Positions 53,632 through 62,624 of a stretch of DNA of 64,000 nucleotides are shown here, piece after piece. How positions within the stretch are numbered: position 1 is the stretch's first letter; every line of letters begins with the position of its first letter. The stretch comes from Acidovorax sp. sif1233. GTDB lineage: Bacteria > Pseudomonadota > Gammaproteobacteria > Burkholderiales > Burkholderiaceae_C. The DNA is taken from the NCBI RefSeq assembly GCF_019218755.1, contig NZ_JAHUWZ010000005.1:124001-188000 (forward strand), given 5' to 3'. Made by a program: the position numbers and the translations under genes. A model generated the notes under the pieces. It was not told where the DNA came from, ran no database searches, and saw nothing but the letters and a program-made list of their open reading frames with translations.

Positions 53632-55056
53632 CTACAGCGCGAAGATCTTTCCCGGATTCAGGATGTTCTTCGGGTCCAGCGCCCGCTTGATGGCGCGCAT
53701 CATGTCCACCGCGCCAGCCCCGGTTTCATCGAGCAGGAAGCCCATCTTGTGCAGGCCCACGCCGTGCTCGCCCGTGCAGGTGCCGCCCATGCTCAGCGCG
53801 CGGGCCACCAGCTTGTGGTTCAGGTCTTCCGCGGTCACGCGCTCTTCGGGGATGTTGGGGTCGAGCAGGTAGCCAAAGTGGAAGTTGCCGTCGCCCACAT
53901 GGCCCACCAGGAAGTAAGGGATGCCGCTGTCCTCGGCTTCCTGTACCGAGTCGAGCAGGCAGTCGGCCAGGCGGCTGATGGGCACGCAGGTGTCGGTGCT
54001 GATGGCGCGGCAGCCGGGGCGGCTTTGCACGGCGGCGAAGTAGGCGTTGTGCCGCGCGGTCCACAGGCGCGTGCGTTCCTCGGGCGTGCTGGCCCATTCA
54101 AAGGCATTGCCGCCAAACTCGCTGGCGATGTCCTGCACCGTCTCGGCCTGCTCCTTCACGCTCGATGGCGAACCGTGGAACTCCATCAGCAGCATGGGTT
54201 CTTCGCGCAGGGTGAGCTTGCTGTGCGCGTTGACCATGCGCACCGTGTGGTGGTCGATGAGTTCCACGCGCGCGATCGGCACGCCGAGCTGGATGGTCTG
54301 GATCACGGTGTGCACGGCGGCCTCGATGCTCGGGAACGAGCAGATCGCGGCGCTCACGGCCTCGGGCAGCGGGTACAGGCGCACGGTGATCTCGGTCATG
54401 ATGCCCAGCGTGCCCTCGCTGCCCACCATCAGGCGCGTGAGGTCGTAGCCCGCGCTGCTCTTCTTGGCGCGCGTGCCGGTGTGGATGACTTCGCCGCTGG
54501 CCGTGACCACCTGCAGCGCCAGCACGTTCTCGCGCATGGTGCCGTAGCGCACGGCGTTGGTGCCGCTGGCGCGCGTGGCGCTCATGCCGCCAATGCTGGC
54601 ATCGGCGCCGGGGTCGATGGGGAAGAACAGGCCCGTGTCCTTGATCGCATCGTTGAGCTGCTTGCGCGTGATGCCGGGCTGCACGGTCACGGTGAGGTCT
54701 TCGGCATTGATGCTCAACACCTGGTTCATGCGGCTCACGTCAATGCTGATGCCGCCCTGCACGGCCAGCAGGTGGCCTTCGAGCGAGGAGCCGGCGCCGT
54801 AGGGAATCACCGGCACCTCGTACTGGCTGGTCAGCTTCACGGCGTCGGCCACGTCCTGCGTGCTCTCGGCGAACACGACAGCGGAAGGTGGCGGCGCCTG
54901 GAAGGAACCTTCGTCCCGGCCATGCTGCTCGCGCACGGCCTGGGCCAGCGAGCACCGCGCACCAAAGCGGGTCTGCAGCGCTTCGATGAGGGCCTGGGGC
55001 ACTTCGCGCAGGTTGATTTCGGGGAGAAGGTGGGCGGCGGCGGTGGGGGCGTTCAT
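53632..55056 (-). CDS. FAD-binding oxidase (GlcD/D-lactate dehydrogenase type)
   Basis: A 474-residue flavoprotein of the vanillyl-alcohol oxidase superfamily, FAD_binding_4 plus FAD-oxidase_C. Visible motifs: VPVIPYGAGSSLEGHLLAVQGGISIDVSRMN (FAD pyrophosphate region), FFPIDPGADASIGGMSATRASGTNAVRYGTMRENVLALQVV, LTRLMVGSEGTLGIMTEITVRLYP, and the C-terminal GHVGDGNFHFGYLLDP with GTCTGEHGVGLHKMGFL. It oxidises a 2-hydroxy acid such as D-lactate or glycolate. A TetR gene is divergent at 55260 and may regulate it. Start at 55056 chosen because MNAPTAAAHLLPEINLREVP begins the fold. Confidence 0.9.
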   Translation of the reverse strand: MNAPTAAAHLLPEINLREVPQALIEALQTRFGARCSLAQAVREQHGRDEGSFQAPPPSAVVFAESTQDVADAVKLTSQYEVPVIPYGAGSSLEGHLLAVQGGISIDVSRMNQVLSINAEDLTVTVQPGITRKQLNDAIKDTGLFFPIDPGADASIGGMSATRASGTNAVRYGTMRENVLALQVVTASGEVIHTGTRAKKSSAGYDLTRLMVGSEGTLGIMTEITVRLYPLPEAVSAAICSFPSIEAAVHTVIQTIQLGVPIARVELIDHHTVRMVNAHSKLTLREEPMLLMEFHGSPSSVKEQAETVQDIASEFGGNAFEWASTPEERTRLWTARHNAYFAAVQSRPGCRAISTDTCVPISRLADCLLDSVQEAEDSGIPYFLVGHVGDGNFHFGYLLDPNIPEERVTAEDLNHKLVARALSMGGTCTGEHGVGLHKMGFLLDETGAGAVDMMRAIKRALDPKNILNPGKIFAL

Positions 55057-55223
55057 GGGTTGTCTCCAGGGTGATCGAAAAGAATACCACCGGCCTTTGC
55101 GGGGCGCCATGGCAGTGGTCAGGCAGGTGCAAGCTGGCCCGTACCCCGCGGGTGCACAAGGCGCGCGGGCACTGCGCGGCGTGGTGCGGGTATTCACGGG
55201 CTTGTTCGCGGGTGCTCGCTTAA

Positions 55224-55245
55224 ATACATTACGTTTGAAATGTAT
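55224..55245. promoter_or_regulatory. Probable TetR operator, perfect palindrome
   Basis: ATACATT and AATGTAT are separated by eight bases in an AT-rich patch, ending 14 bases before the TetR start codon. It lies between the divergent FAD oxidase and TetR genes and may overlap both promoters. Confidence 0.65.
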
Positions 55246-55259
55246 ATTGTGAAAGCGCC

Positions 55260-55943
55260 ATGAACCACCGTGTTTCCCCCAAGGCGGGGGTGCGCCGCAC
55301 GCATGCCGAGCGCAGCGCCGCCACCCGCCAGCACCTGATCGCCACGGCCATCGATGTGATCCAGAACCGCAGCCTGGAGGAGATGTCCATCCATGAGCTG
55401 GCCAAGTCGGCGGGCATGACGTCGGGGGCGGTGCAGCACCACTTCACGTCCAAGGCGGTGCTGATGATGAACGTGCTCAGCGAGCTGATCGAGTCCAGCG
55501 TGCTGTCGGGCGCACTCTGGCCCGACAGCACGCTGGCGCCCCGCGAGAGGGCGACCCTTTTCGTGCAGGCCGTCTGGGGCCTGGTCTATGCGCAGCCGCG
55601 CTTCATCGTGGCCTGGAACATCTATCTGGGCTGCCGCAACCAGCCGGAAGTGCTGGGCCACATTGCCGAGCTGCGCCAGAGCGTGCAGGCGCGCATGCGC
55701 GACGGGTTCTTCAAGGCATTTCCCGAACTGGCCCACGAGGCCGACCGCGATGGCCTGCTGGGCCTGGTGCTGTCCTCGCTGCGCGGGCTGGGGATGCTGC
55801 AGCTTTTTGCACCTGCGCGGCAGGACACGCCGGATGCTGCGCAACAAGCCCAGCTGGCCTGCCTGGCCGACCTGATCGCCACCCGCTGCGAAGCCGCAGC
55901 CGCCAGTGCCGCGCCCGCCAAGGCGCGAGCGCCTCGCCGCTAG
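55260..55943 (+). CDS. TetR/AcrR family regulator
   Basis: A 227-residue regulator. The HTH is RQHLIATAIDVIQNRSLEEMSIHELAKSAGMTSGAVQHHFTSKAVLMMNVLSEL. The ligand domain follows, with WGLVYAQPRFIVAWNIYLGCRNQPEVLGHIAELR. The C-terminus is an Ala-rich basic tail (AAAASAAPAKARAPRR). It is divergent from the FAD oxidase and lies 118 bases upstream of the Bug-carboxylesterase genes on the same strand. It may control either or both; the palindrome just upstream is the probable site. Confidence 0.88.
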   Translation: MNHRVSPKAGVRRTHAERSAATRQHLIATAIDVIQNRSLEEMSIHELAKSAGMTSGAVQHHFTSKAVLMMNVLSELIESSVLSGALWPDSTLAPRERATLFVQAVWGLVYAQPRFIVAWNIYLGCRNQPEVLGHIAELRQSVQARMRDGFFKAFPELAHEADRDGLLGLVLSSLRGLGMLQLFAPARQDTPDAAQQAQLACLADLIATRCEAAAASAAPAKARAPRR

Positions 55944-56061
55944 GCCCTGGGTGCCGCCGCACCGGCGCGCACCTGCGCACGTTTGCGGGAGCCCCGCCAG
56001 GCGCCCGTGCAACGCCATTCCACTGCCACCCCCCCAAAAAAACCCCAGGAGACAACACACC

Positions 56062-57054
56062 ATGGCCCTTTCCTTCCCCCGCGCGCCCCGCATTCCGCTG
56101 CTGGGCGCCCTCGTGCTGCTGGCAGGCACCGCAGTGGCACAGCCAGGCGCGTACCCGGCCAAGCCCATCCAGCTCATCGCGCAGCAGCCGCCCGGCAGCG
56201 GCTCGGACGCGATGACCCGCGTGTGGGCCGACTGCGCCGCGCGTGAACTGGGCCAGGCGGTGGTGGTGCAGAACAAGCCGGGGGCCAATGGCGTCCTGGC
56301 GGTCAACCACCTCAAGGGCCAGCCCGCCGACGGCTACAGCCTGCTGAGCATCGGCATGTCGCAGATGACGATCACGCCCTATGTGTACAAGCAGCCGCCG
56401 TACGACCCGCTGCGCGATTTCGATGGCGTGGCCGTGCTGGGCACGTCGCCGCTGGTGCTGGCCGTGCCTGCGGGGCAGGGCATCGCCAGTCTGACCGATC
56501 TGCAAAAACTCGCGCGCGCCACGCCGGGTGGCGTCAACTTTGGGTCGCCGGGCAAGGGCAGCCCGGCGCACCTGCTGACTTCGGCGCTCATCGAGCGCCT
56601 GGGCGTGGCTGGCACCCATGTGCCCTTTGTGGGCGAAGGCGCGGGCCTCACCGCGCTGATGGGGCAGCAGATCCATGCGATGACCCTGGTCATCGGCACG
56701 GCCGCAGCCCAGGTCAAGGCGGGCAAGCTGGTGCCGCTGGCGCTGTTTGGCGCGCAGCGCTCGCCCCTGCTGCCGGAGGTGCCCACCATTGCCGAAGCGT
56801 TGCCCCCTGCTGCCGACCTGGCGCGGCCCGCGTGGATTGCGGTGGTGGCCAAGGCGGGCACGCCGCCCGAACTGCTGAGCAAGCTCAATGCCGTCACCGA
56901 AAAGTGCCGGGGCGATGCGCAGTACAAATCGCGGCTGGAGGCCATGAACGTCACGCTCACTTCCTCGGTGCCGGGCGACGTGCGCGCCTGGGCCTCGCGC
57001 GATGCGGCCGTGTGGCGGCCCTTGATCGACAAGCTGGGCCTGGCCACGGAATGA
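56062..57054 (+). CDS. Bug family periplasmic binding protein
   Basis: A 330-residue secreted receptor: signal peptide to GTAVAQPG, then GAYPAKPIQLIAQQPPGSGSDAMTRVWADCAARELGQAVVVQNKPGANGVLAVNHL, a variant Bug N-terminus, and VPTIAEALP near the C-terminus. The usual PFxxGG(S/T)D sequence is changed to AQQPPGSGSD, suggesting a shifted ligand preference. AGGAGA at 56047-56052 supports the start. Its stop overlaps the carboxylesterase start (ATGA), linking uptake of a compound with ester hydrolysis. No TctA/TctB genes adjacent. Confidence 0.92.
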   Translation: MALSFPRAPRIPLLGALVLLAGTAVAQPGAYPAKPIQLIAQQPPGSGSDAMTRVWADCAARELGQAVVVQNKPGANGVLAVNHLKGQPADGYSLLSIGMSQMTITPYVYKQPPYDPLRDFDGVAVLGTSPLVLAVPAGQGIASLTDLQKLARATPGGVNFGSPGKGSPAHLLTSALIERLGVAGTHVPFVGEGAGLTALMGQQIHAMTLVIGTAAAQVKAGKLVPLALFGAQRSPLLPEVPTIAEALPPAADLARPAWIAVVAKAGTPPELLSKLNAVTEKCRGDAQYKSRLEAMNVTLTSSVPGDVRAWASRDAAVWRPLIDKLGLATE

Positions 57055-58559
57055 CAGTGGGCACAGCGGCACCCCAGGTCACGCTGCCCCACGGCGGCCA
57101 GCTGCGGGGTCTGTGGGACCACGGCGTGCGTGTGTTCCGTGGCGTGCCGTACGCCCTGGCACCACGTGGCGCGCTGCGCTTTGTGGCACCGGCGCCTGCG
57201 TTGCCGTGGTCCGGCCTGCGCGACGCCACCACCTTCGCGCCCATGGCGCCGCAACTGGCCCGCACGGCAAAAGCCGATGCACCCATGCTGGGTGGCCAGG
57301 ACTGCCTGGCCGTGAATGTGTGGGCACCGCCCGCAGCGCCGGGTGCGGGCCTGCCGGTGTTGGTGTGGGTGCATGGTGGCGGCTTCTTTCGCGGCTCGGC
57401 GAGCGAACCGCTGTACGACGGCGCTTCGTTCGCCCGGCAGGGGCTGGTTTTTGTGTCGCTGCAGTACCGGCTGGGCATGGACGGGTTCATGCACTTCGAG
57501 GGTGAGGACGACGGTGCACCCGCCAACCGGGGTTTGCTGGACCAGATCGCTGCGCTGCAGTGGGTGCAGGACCATGTCCAGGCCTGGGGTGGCGACCCGA
57601 CGCAGGTCACGGTGTTTGGCCAGTCGGCGGGCGCGGGTGCGCTGGCGTGCCTGCTGGGCATGCCAGCGTCGCGCGGCTTGTTCCAGAGGGTCATCCTGCA
57701 AAGCCCGAGCGTGGCCTGCCAAACGTTGGACGAAGCCGCCGCCGTGCGCCGCGCAGTGGCTGCGTTGGTGGGCGTGGCGCCGAGCCGCACCACGCTGGCC
57801 TCGGCACCCATCGGTTCGGTGCTTCATGCCGTCCACAGGCTGGCAGCAGATCCATCGCTTCGGGTTCGGCATGGCATCGGGGGCCGCAACTTCTTTCCGC
57901 TGCGGCCCGTGGTGGATGGGCGGGTGCTGGCTGCGCCGCCGCTGCAGGCGATGCGCCAGCAATGGAGGGCCCGGCCACCGGACCTGCAGGTGCTGGTGGG
58001 CAGCAATGTGGACGAGATGCGCCTGTACCACGTGCCGGGCGGCGCCATCGACCGCGTGAGCGAGGCGCAGGTGCTGGCGTTTGCGCAGGATGTGGGTTTG
58101 CCCACGGAGGCGGTTCGCGCCTGCCGGGCGCTGTTGCCGGCTGCCCAGCAGACACCGGGCGAGCTGCTGTCAGCCTTGCAGTCCGATTTCTACTACCGCG
58201 TGCCCGCACAGCGCATCGCGGCGCTGGCCAGCGAATGGGCCCAAAGCGCCCACCGCTATGAGTTTGCCTGGGCATCCCCCCAGTGGCGGGGGCGGCTGGG
58301 CGCGGCGCACGCGGTGGAGCTGCCGTTTGTCTTTGGCAACCTTCACCCTGCCCAGGGGCAAGAGTTCACGGGGGCCGCGCCGCCTGCCGCTCTGGCGCAG
58401 GCCATGCACCAAAGCTGGGCGAGTTTTGCGCGCCGGGGCGACCCCGGCTGGGCGCGCCATGAGGGCACCATGCCCTGGCTGCAGCATTTCAACAGCGCAT
58501 CGCGCTGCGAAATCCATAGCGAACCCACCAGATTCAATCTGTGGCGAGGCATTCTTTGA
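57051..58559 (+). CDS. Carboxylesterase/lipase family protein (type B)
   Basis: A 502-residue alpha/beta hydrolase of the type B carboxylesterase family. Motifs: VRVFRGVPYALAPRGALRFVAP (N-terminal signature), VLVWVHGGGFFRGSAS (HGGG oxyanion hole), VTVFGQSAGAGALACLL (nucleophile serine in GQSAG), VGSNVDEMRLYHVPG (acid), and AAHAVELPFVFGNLHP (catalytic histidine). No signal peptide, so it is cytosolic. Translation is coupled to the upstream Bug gene. It probably de-esterifies an imported compound. The stop is followed by 113 bases before the GntR gene. Confidence 0.92.
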   Translation: MTVGTAAPQVTLPHGGQLRGLWDHGVRVFRGVPYALAPRGALRFVAPAPALPWSGLRDATTFAPMAPQLARTAKADAPMLGGQDCLAVNVWAPPAAPGAGLPVLVWVHGGGFFRGSASEPLYDGASFARQGLVFVSLQYRLGMDGFMHFEGEDDGAPANRGLLDQIAALQWVQDHVQAWGGDPTQVTVFGQSAGAGALACLLGMPASRGLFQRVILQSPSVACQTLDEAAAVRRAVAALVGVAPSRTTLASAPIGSVLHAVHRLAADPSLRVRHGIGGRNFFPLRPVVDGRVLAAPPLQAMRQQWRARPPDLQVLVGSNVDEMRLYHVPGGAIDRVSEAQVLAFAQDVGLPTEAVRACRALLPAAQQTPGELLSALQSDFYYRVPAQRIAALASEWAQSAHRYEFAWASPQWRGRLGAAHAVELPFVFGNLHPAQGQEFTGAAPPAALAQAMHQSWASFARRGDPGWARHEGTMPWLQHFNSASRCEIHSEPTRFNLWRGIL

Positions 58560-58630
58560 GCAAGGAGGGCGAAGTCCGCTGAGCCCCCGTAGGGCGCCAT
58601 AGGCTGGCGCGCCACACTGGTGCATCCATC

Positions 58631-58640
58631 TTGTATACCA
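58631..58640. promoter_or_regulatory. Candidate GntR-type operator core
   Basis: TTGTATACCA contains the GTATAC centre seen in operators of many FCD-type GntR regulators (TNGTATACNA form). It is 33 bases upstream of the GntR start codon. Autoregulation inferred; the match is short. Confidence 0.5.
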
Positions 58641-58672
58641 GTTGGCACGGAACCTGCAATCAGCAGGCGGCA

Positions 58673-59482
58673 ATGACCACCGCCACCGAGATCAGCAACC
58701 GCATCATCGAAGCCGTGATGGCGCAAAAGCTCGCCCCCGGCTCGCGCCTGGGCGAGCAGCAGCTGGCCATGCTGTTCGACTGCAGCCGCACCATCGTGCG
58801 CGAGGCGCTCACGCGGCTGTCCACGCGCGGCATCGTCACCGTGAGCGCGCGGCGTGGCTGGTATGTGATCGAACCCTCGGAAGACGAGGCGCGCGAGGCC
58901 TTCGAGGCGCGCCGCGTGATCGAACTGGGCCTGCTGCACCAGCTCAAGGCGGTGGACAAGGCGGCCGTGCGCCAGCTCAGGAGCCACCTGCAGCGCGAGA
59001 AGGCGGCGCTGGCGGGCAGCGACGTGGGCGCGCGCAGCTTCCTGCTGGGCGACTTCCATGTGTGCCTGGCCGAATGCCTGGGCAATTCACTGCTGGCCGA
59101 CACGCTGCGCGACTTCACGGCGCGCACCACGCTGATCGCCATGCTCTACCAGTCGTCGCACGATGCCGCGCAGTCGTGCGCCGACCACGTGCGCATCGTC
59201 GAGGCGCTGGAGGCGGGCGACATCGCCCAGGCCGAAGCGCTCATGTCCGAGCACATCGGCTCGGTGCAATCCGCGCTGCGCCTGCAGGCCAGCACCGACC
59301 CGCTGGCCGGGCTGCGCGATGCGCTGGCCCCGGTGCGCAAGACCACTGCCGCCGCAGCGGACACCACCGCGCAGCCCCGGCAACGCAAGCCCCGCGCTGT
59401 GTCCAAGAGTTCCACCCAGAAAGCGTCCGACAAGGACGCAGCACCCGCCGACGCATCCACCTACCTAGGAGCCCTGCTATGA
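58673..59482 (+). CDS. GntR family regulator, FCD type
   Basis: A 269-residue regulator. wHTH: EISNRIIEAVMAQKLAPGSRLGEQQLAMLFDCSRTIVREALTRLSTRGIVTVSARRGWYVIEPS. The FCD domain from about residue 75 contains REAFEARRVIELGLLHQL and the metal/ligand His residues in FLLGDFHVCLAECLGN and SCADHVRIVEALEAGD. A 50-residue low-complexity tail rich in Ala, Thr, Lys and Pro follows. The stop overlaps the start of the binding-protein gene (ATGA), unusual for a regulator and implying it is made with the transporter it controls. Confidence 0.9.
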   Translation: MTTATEISNRIIEAVMAQKLAPGSRLGEQQLAMLFDCSRTIVREALTRLSTRGIVTVSARRGWYVIEPSEDEAREAFEARRVIELGLLHQLKAVDKAAVRQLRSHLQREKAALAGSDVGARSFLLGDFHVCLAECLGNSLLADTLRDFTARTTLIAMLYQSSHDAAQSCADHVRIVEALEAGDIAQAEALMSEHIGSVQSALRLQASTDPLAGLRDALAPVRKTTAAAADTTAQPRQRKPRAVSKSSTQKASDKDAAPADASTYLGALL

Positions 59483-60300
59483 CCGCCCACCGTGCCTTTG
59501 TTTCCTCGACCCGCCGCCTGACACTGGGCGTGCTCGCCGCCACCGGCCTGTCGGCCGCGCTGATGGCCCCTGCCGCCCACGCGCAGAACGCGCTGGACAA
59601 CATCCTCAAGGCCAAGGAAATCAAGATCGCCATCCCCACCGACTATCCGCCCTACGGCTTTGTGGGCACGGACCTCAAGCCTCAGGGCCTGGATGTGGAA
59701 ATGGCCAACTACATCGCCACCAAGCTGGGCGTGAAGGTCGAACTGATCCCCGTGACCAGCGCCAACCGCATCCCCTACCTGCAGACGCAGAAGGCCGACC
59801 TCGTCATCTCCACGCTGGGCAAGAACCCCGAGCGCGAGAAGGTGATCGACTTCACCGCCGCCTACGCCCCGTTCTTCCAGGCCGTGTTCGCGGGCAAGAG
59901 CCTGTCGATCAAGAGTTTTGCGGACCTGGCCGGCAAGTCGGTGGCCGTGACGCGTGGCGCCATGGAGGACCAGGAACTGGCCAAGGTCGCGCCCGCCGGC
60001 GTGGACGTGAAGCGTTTTGAAGACCACGCGGCCAGCATCTCGGCCTTCGTGTCGGGCCAGACGCAGGCCATCGCCACCAGCGCGTCCACGGCCGGCACCA
60101 TCATGATGAAGAACCCCAGCCTGCAGACCGAGTACAAGCTGCTGCTCAAGGACAGCCCCAACTTCATCGGCGTGGCCAAGGGCGAGGACAAGCTGCGCCT
60201 GCGCGTGAACGAGATCATCGCCGAGGCGAAGAAGTCGGGCGACATCGACAAGCTCTCCAGCAAGTGGCTGGGCCGTCCCGCCGGCGAACTGCCCCTGTGA
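59479..60300 (+). CDS. ABC transporter substrate-binding protein, family 3 (polar amino acid type)
   Basis: A 273-residue periplasmic receptor with a signal peptide ending at AAHAQ. Mature part: IKIAIPTDYPPYGFVGTDLKPQGLDVEMANYIATKLGVKVELIPVTSANRIPYLQTQKADLVISTLGKNPEREKVIDFTAAY, the full family 3 (SBP_bac_3) signature. It is followed by two permease genes and an ATPase gene, making a complete polar amino acid or opine uptake system. TAGGAG at 59466-59471 fits the ATG. The ligand is probably an amino acid-like compound, not named by sequence alone. Confidence 0.94.
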   Translation: MTAHRAFVSSTRRLTLGVLAATGLSAALMAPAAHAQNALDNILKAKEIKIAIPTDYPPYGFVGTDLKPQGLDVEMANYIATKLGVKVELIPVTSANRIPYLQTQKADLVISTLGKNPEREKVIDFTAAYAPFFQAVFAGKSLSIKSFADLAGKSVAVTRGAMEDQELAKVAPAGVDVKRFEDHAASISAFVSGQTQAIATSASTAGTIMMKNPSLQTEYKLLLKDSPNFIGVAKGEDKLRLRVNEIIAEAKKSGDIDKLSSKWLGRPAGELPL

Positions 60301-60363
60301 ACGCACACCACTGACCATTTGCTGAACAGGCCTGGGGCGTGACAAGCGCCGCAGGGCAACCGC

Positions 60364-61038
60364 ATGCTGATCGCGCTGGATTTCTCTGCCGTGCTGTCCT
60401 CCTGGCCGCTGCTGGTGCGCGGTGTGGTCTGGACCATCGGGCTCACGGTGGTGGGTACCGTGCTGGGCCTGTTGCTGGGCACGGCCTGTGCCTGGGCGCG
60501 CGCCCGCAACCTGGGGCCGCGTGCGCTGCCGCTGCGCTGGGCCGTGGCCGCCTATGTGGAGCTGGTGCGCAACACGCCCTTCATCGTGCAGCTGTTCTTC
60601 CTGTTCTTCGGCCTGCCGGCGCTCGGGCTCAAGCTCTCGCCCGAGGTGGCCTCCGTGCTGGCCATGGTGATCAACCTGGGCGCGTATTCGGCCGAGATCA
60701 TCCGCGCCGGCATCGAGGCCACGCCGCGCGGGCAGATCGAAGCCGCGCAGAGCCTGGCCCTGACGCCCGGCCAGACCTTCCGCCGTGTGGTGCTGCCGCC
60801 GGCGCTGCTCAAGGTGTGGCCGGCCATGGTGAGCCAGATCATCATCGTGATGCTGGGCTCGGCCGTGTGCGGGCAGATCTCCACGCCGGAACTGAGCTAC
60901 GCGGCCAACCTGATCTCCAGCAACACCTTCCGCGCGTTCGAGGCGTTCATCCTGGCGACGGCCGTGTACCTGGCGCTGTCGATGCTGACCCGCCGCCTGC
61001 TCATCTGGGTGGGTGCCCGATTCTTGGTGGGGAGATAA
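60364..61038 (+). CDS. Amino acid ABC transporter permease (HisM/ArtM type)
   Basis: A 224-residue inner-membrane permease. TM helices include LLVRGVVWTIGLTVVGTVLGLLLGTACAW, VELVRNTPFIVQLFFLFFGLPALG (conserved RNTP motif) and the EAA loop EAAQSLALTPGQTFRRVVLPPALLKVWPAMVSQII. It pairs with the second permease three bases downstream. First of the two membrane subunits in the transporter encoded at 59479-62473. Confidence 0.93.
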   Translation: MLIALDFSAVLSSWPLLVRGVVWTIGLTVVGTVLGLLLGTACAWARARNLGPRALPLRWAVAAYVELVRNTPFIVQLFFLFFGLPALGLKLSPEVASVLAMVINLGAYSAEIIRAGIEATPRGQIEAAQSLALTPGQTFRRVVLPPALLKVWPAMVSQIIIVMLGSAVCGQISTPELSYAANLISSNTFRAFEAFILATAVYLALSMLTRRLLIWVGARFLVGR

Positions 61039-61041
61039 GCC

Positions 61042-61695
61042 ATGGTGGAATTTTCTCTGTGGGACATCCTGCGCAACCTGCTGATGGCCGCGCGCTGGAC
61101 CGTCAGTCTCTCGCTCATTGCCTTCATCGGCGGCGGGCTGGTGGGCCTGTTGCTGCTGGTGCTGCGCCTGTCCAAGGTGCGGGGTACCGAGCGCCTGATC
61201 GGTGCCTATGTGCAGGTGTTCCAGGGCACGCCGCTGCTCATGCAGCTGTTCCTGGCGTACTTCGGCATTGCGCTCTTTGGCATCAAGACCTCGCCGTGGA
61301 CGGCCGCCGCCGTGGCACTCACGCTCTACACCAGCGCCTATCTCACGGAGATCTGGCGCGGCTGCGTGGCCTCCATCCCCAAGGGCCAGTGGGAGGCGGC
61401 GCAGAGCCTGGCCCTGAACTTTGGCGAGCAGCTGCGCCATGTGGTGCTGCCGCAGGCACTGCGCATTGCGGTGCCGCCCACCGTGGGTTTTCTGGTGCAG
61501 GTGATCAAGGGCACGGCGCTGGCATCGGTGATCGGCTTTGTCGAGCTGACCAAGGCCGGCAGCATGATCTCCAACGCCACCTACCAGCCCTTTCTGGTCT
61601 ACGCCTGCGTGGCCCTGCTGTACTTTGTTTTGTGCTTCCCGGTGAGCCTGGTGGCGCAGTCCCTTGAAAGGAAACTCCATGGCAACCGCAGTTGA
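61042..61695 (+). CDS. Amino acid ABC transporter permease (HisQ type)
   Basis: A 217-residue permease with five to six hydrophobic helices. Conserved points are VQVFQGTPLLMQLFLAYFG (GTP motif) and the EAA loop EAAQSLALNFGEQLRHVVLPQALRIAVPPTVGFLVQVIKGTALASVIG, typical of the family. It follows the first permease with a three-base gap and overlaps the ATPase gene by 17 bases. Confidence 0.93.
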   Translation: MVEFSLWDILRNLLMAARWTVSLSLIAFIGGGLVGLLLLVLRLSKVRGTERLIGAYVQVFQGTPLLMQLFLAYFGIALFGIKTSPWTAAAVALTLYTSAYLTEIWRGCVASIPKGQWEAAQSLALNFGEQLRHVVLPQALRIAVPPTVGFLVQVIKGTALASVIGFVELTKAGSMISNATYQPFLVYACVALLYFVLCFPVSLVAQSLERKLHGNRS

Positions 61696-62473
61696 TACAA
61701 CCCCGGCTCCCGCCCACGACGGCATCGTGGTGGGCGCGCCGCCCATCGTGGACATCACGGCCCTGCGCAAGTCCTACGGCACGAACGAGGTGCTCAAGGG
61801 CATCGACCTCAAGGTGCAAAAGGGCGAGGTGATCGCCATCATCGGCAAGAGCGGCTCGGGCAAGAGCACGCTGCTGCGCTGCGTGAACGGGCTGGAGGTC
61901 TTTCAGGAGGGTGCCCTCAGCGTCAACGGCAAGAAGCTCATGCACGACAGCCCCACGGCCATGCGTGAGCTGCGCCAGCAGGTGGGCATGATTTTTCAGA
62001 ACTTCAACCTGTTCCCGCACCTTTCGGTGGGCCGCAACATCATGCTGGCCCCCACGCTGGTGAAGTCGCGCGACGCCGCCACGGCGGCCGCGCAGGCGCG
62101 CAAGCTCCTCGAGCGCGTGGGCCTGGCAGAAAAATTCGACGCCATGCCCGACCAGCTCTCGGGCGGGCAGCAGCAGCGCGTGGCCATTGCACGCGCCCTG
62201 GCCATGGAGCCGCAGGTGCTGCTGTGCGACGAGATCACCTCGGCGCTCGACCCTGAATTGGTGGGTGAGGTGTTGCGCGTGGTGGAGTCGCTCGCGCTGG
62301 AAGGCATGACACTGATGATGGTCACGCACGAGATGGCATTCGCGCGCAAGGTCAGCGACCGCGTGATCTTCATGCACCAGGGCCGTGTGCACGAGACGGG
62401 CACGCCCGCCGAGCTGTTCGGCCACCCGCGCACGCCTGAACTGCAGCAATTCCTGTCCTCGCTGCACGACTGA
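61679..62473 (+). CDS. Amino acid ABC transporter ATPase (GlnQ/HisP type)
   Basis: A 264-residue ATPase. Walker [14 protein letters not shown]-loop [18 protein letters not shown], signature [16 protein letters not shown], Walker [18 protein letters not shown]-loop [11 protein letters not shown]. This is the usual polar amino acid ATPase. A 27-residue N-terminal extension with Pro/Ala/Thr is present. The ATG at 61679 is chosen for the AAAGG Shine-Dalgarno upstream; a TTG at 61664 is in frame. Overlaps the second permease gene. Confidence 0.94.
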   Translation: MATAVDTTPAPAHDGIVVGAPPIVDITALRKSYGTNEVLKGIDLKVQKGEVIAIIGKSGSGKSTLLRCVNGLEVFQEGALSVNGKKLMHDSPTAMRELRQQVGMIFQNFNLFPHLSVGRNIMLAPTLVKSRDAATAAAQARKLLERVGLAEKFDAMPDQLSGGQQQRVAIARALAMEPQVLLCDEITSALDPELVGEVLRVVESLALEGMTLMMVTHEMAFARKVSDRVIFMHQGRVHETGTPAELFGHPRTPELQQFLSSLHD

Positions 62474-62500
62474 CGGCGGCCCTCGGCGCGCAGGCGCAAA

Positions 62501-62540
62501 AGCCCGCCCACGGTCTGGAACGCTCCAGGGCGGGCGGGCT
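62501..62540. terminator. Terminator between the ABC operon and the EF-hand gene
   Basis: AGCCCGCCC (62501-62509) pairs with GGGCGGGCT (62532-62540), with an inner CTGGA/TCCAG stem. On the minus strand it is followed by a short T-run, so it best terminates the EF-hand gene, and it may also act on the converging transporter transcript. Confidence 0.7.
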
Positions 62541-62624
62541 CGCGGACGCCAATGGTCCGCTACACGCGGTGGTCACCCCGGGTTTGGCTCCGTGGCCAAG
62601 AGCCAGGGCATCCGGGATGGAGGA

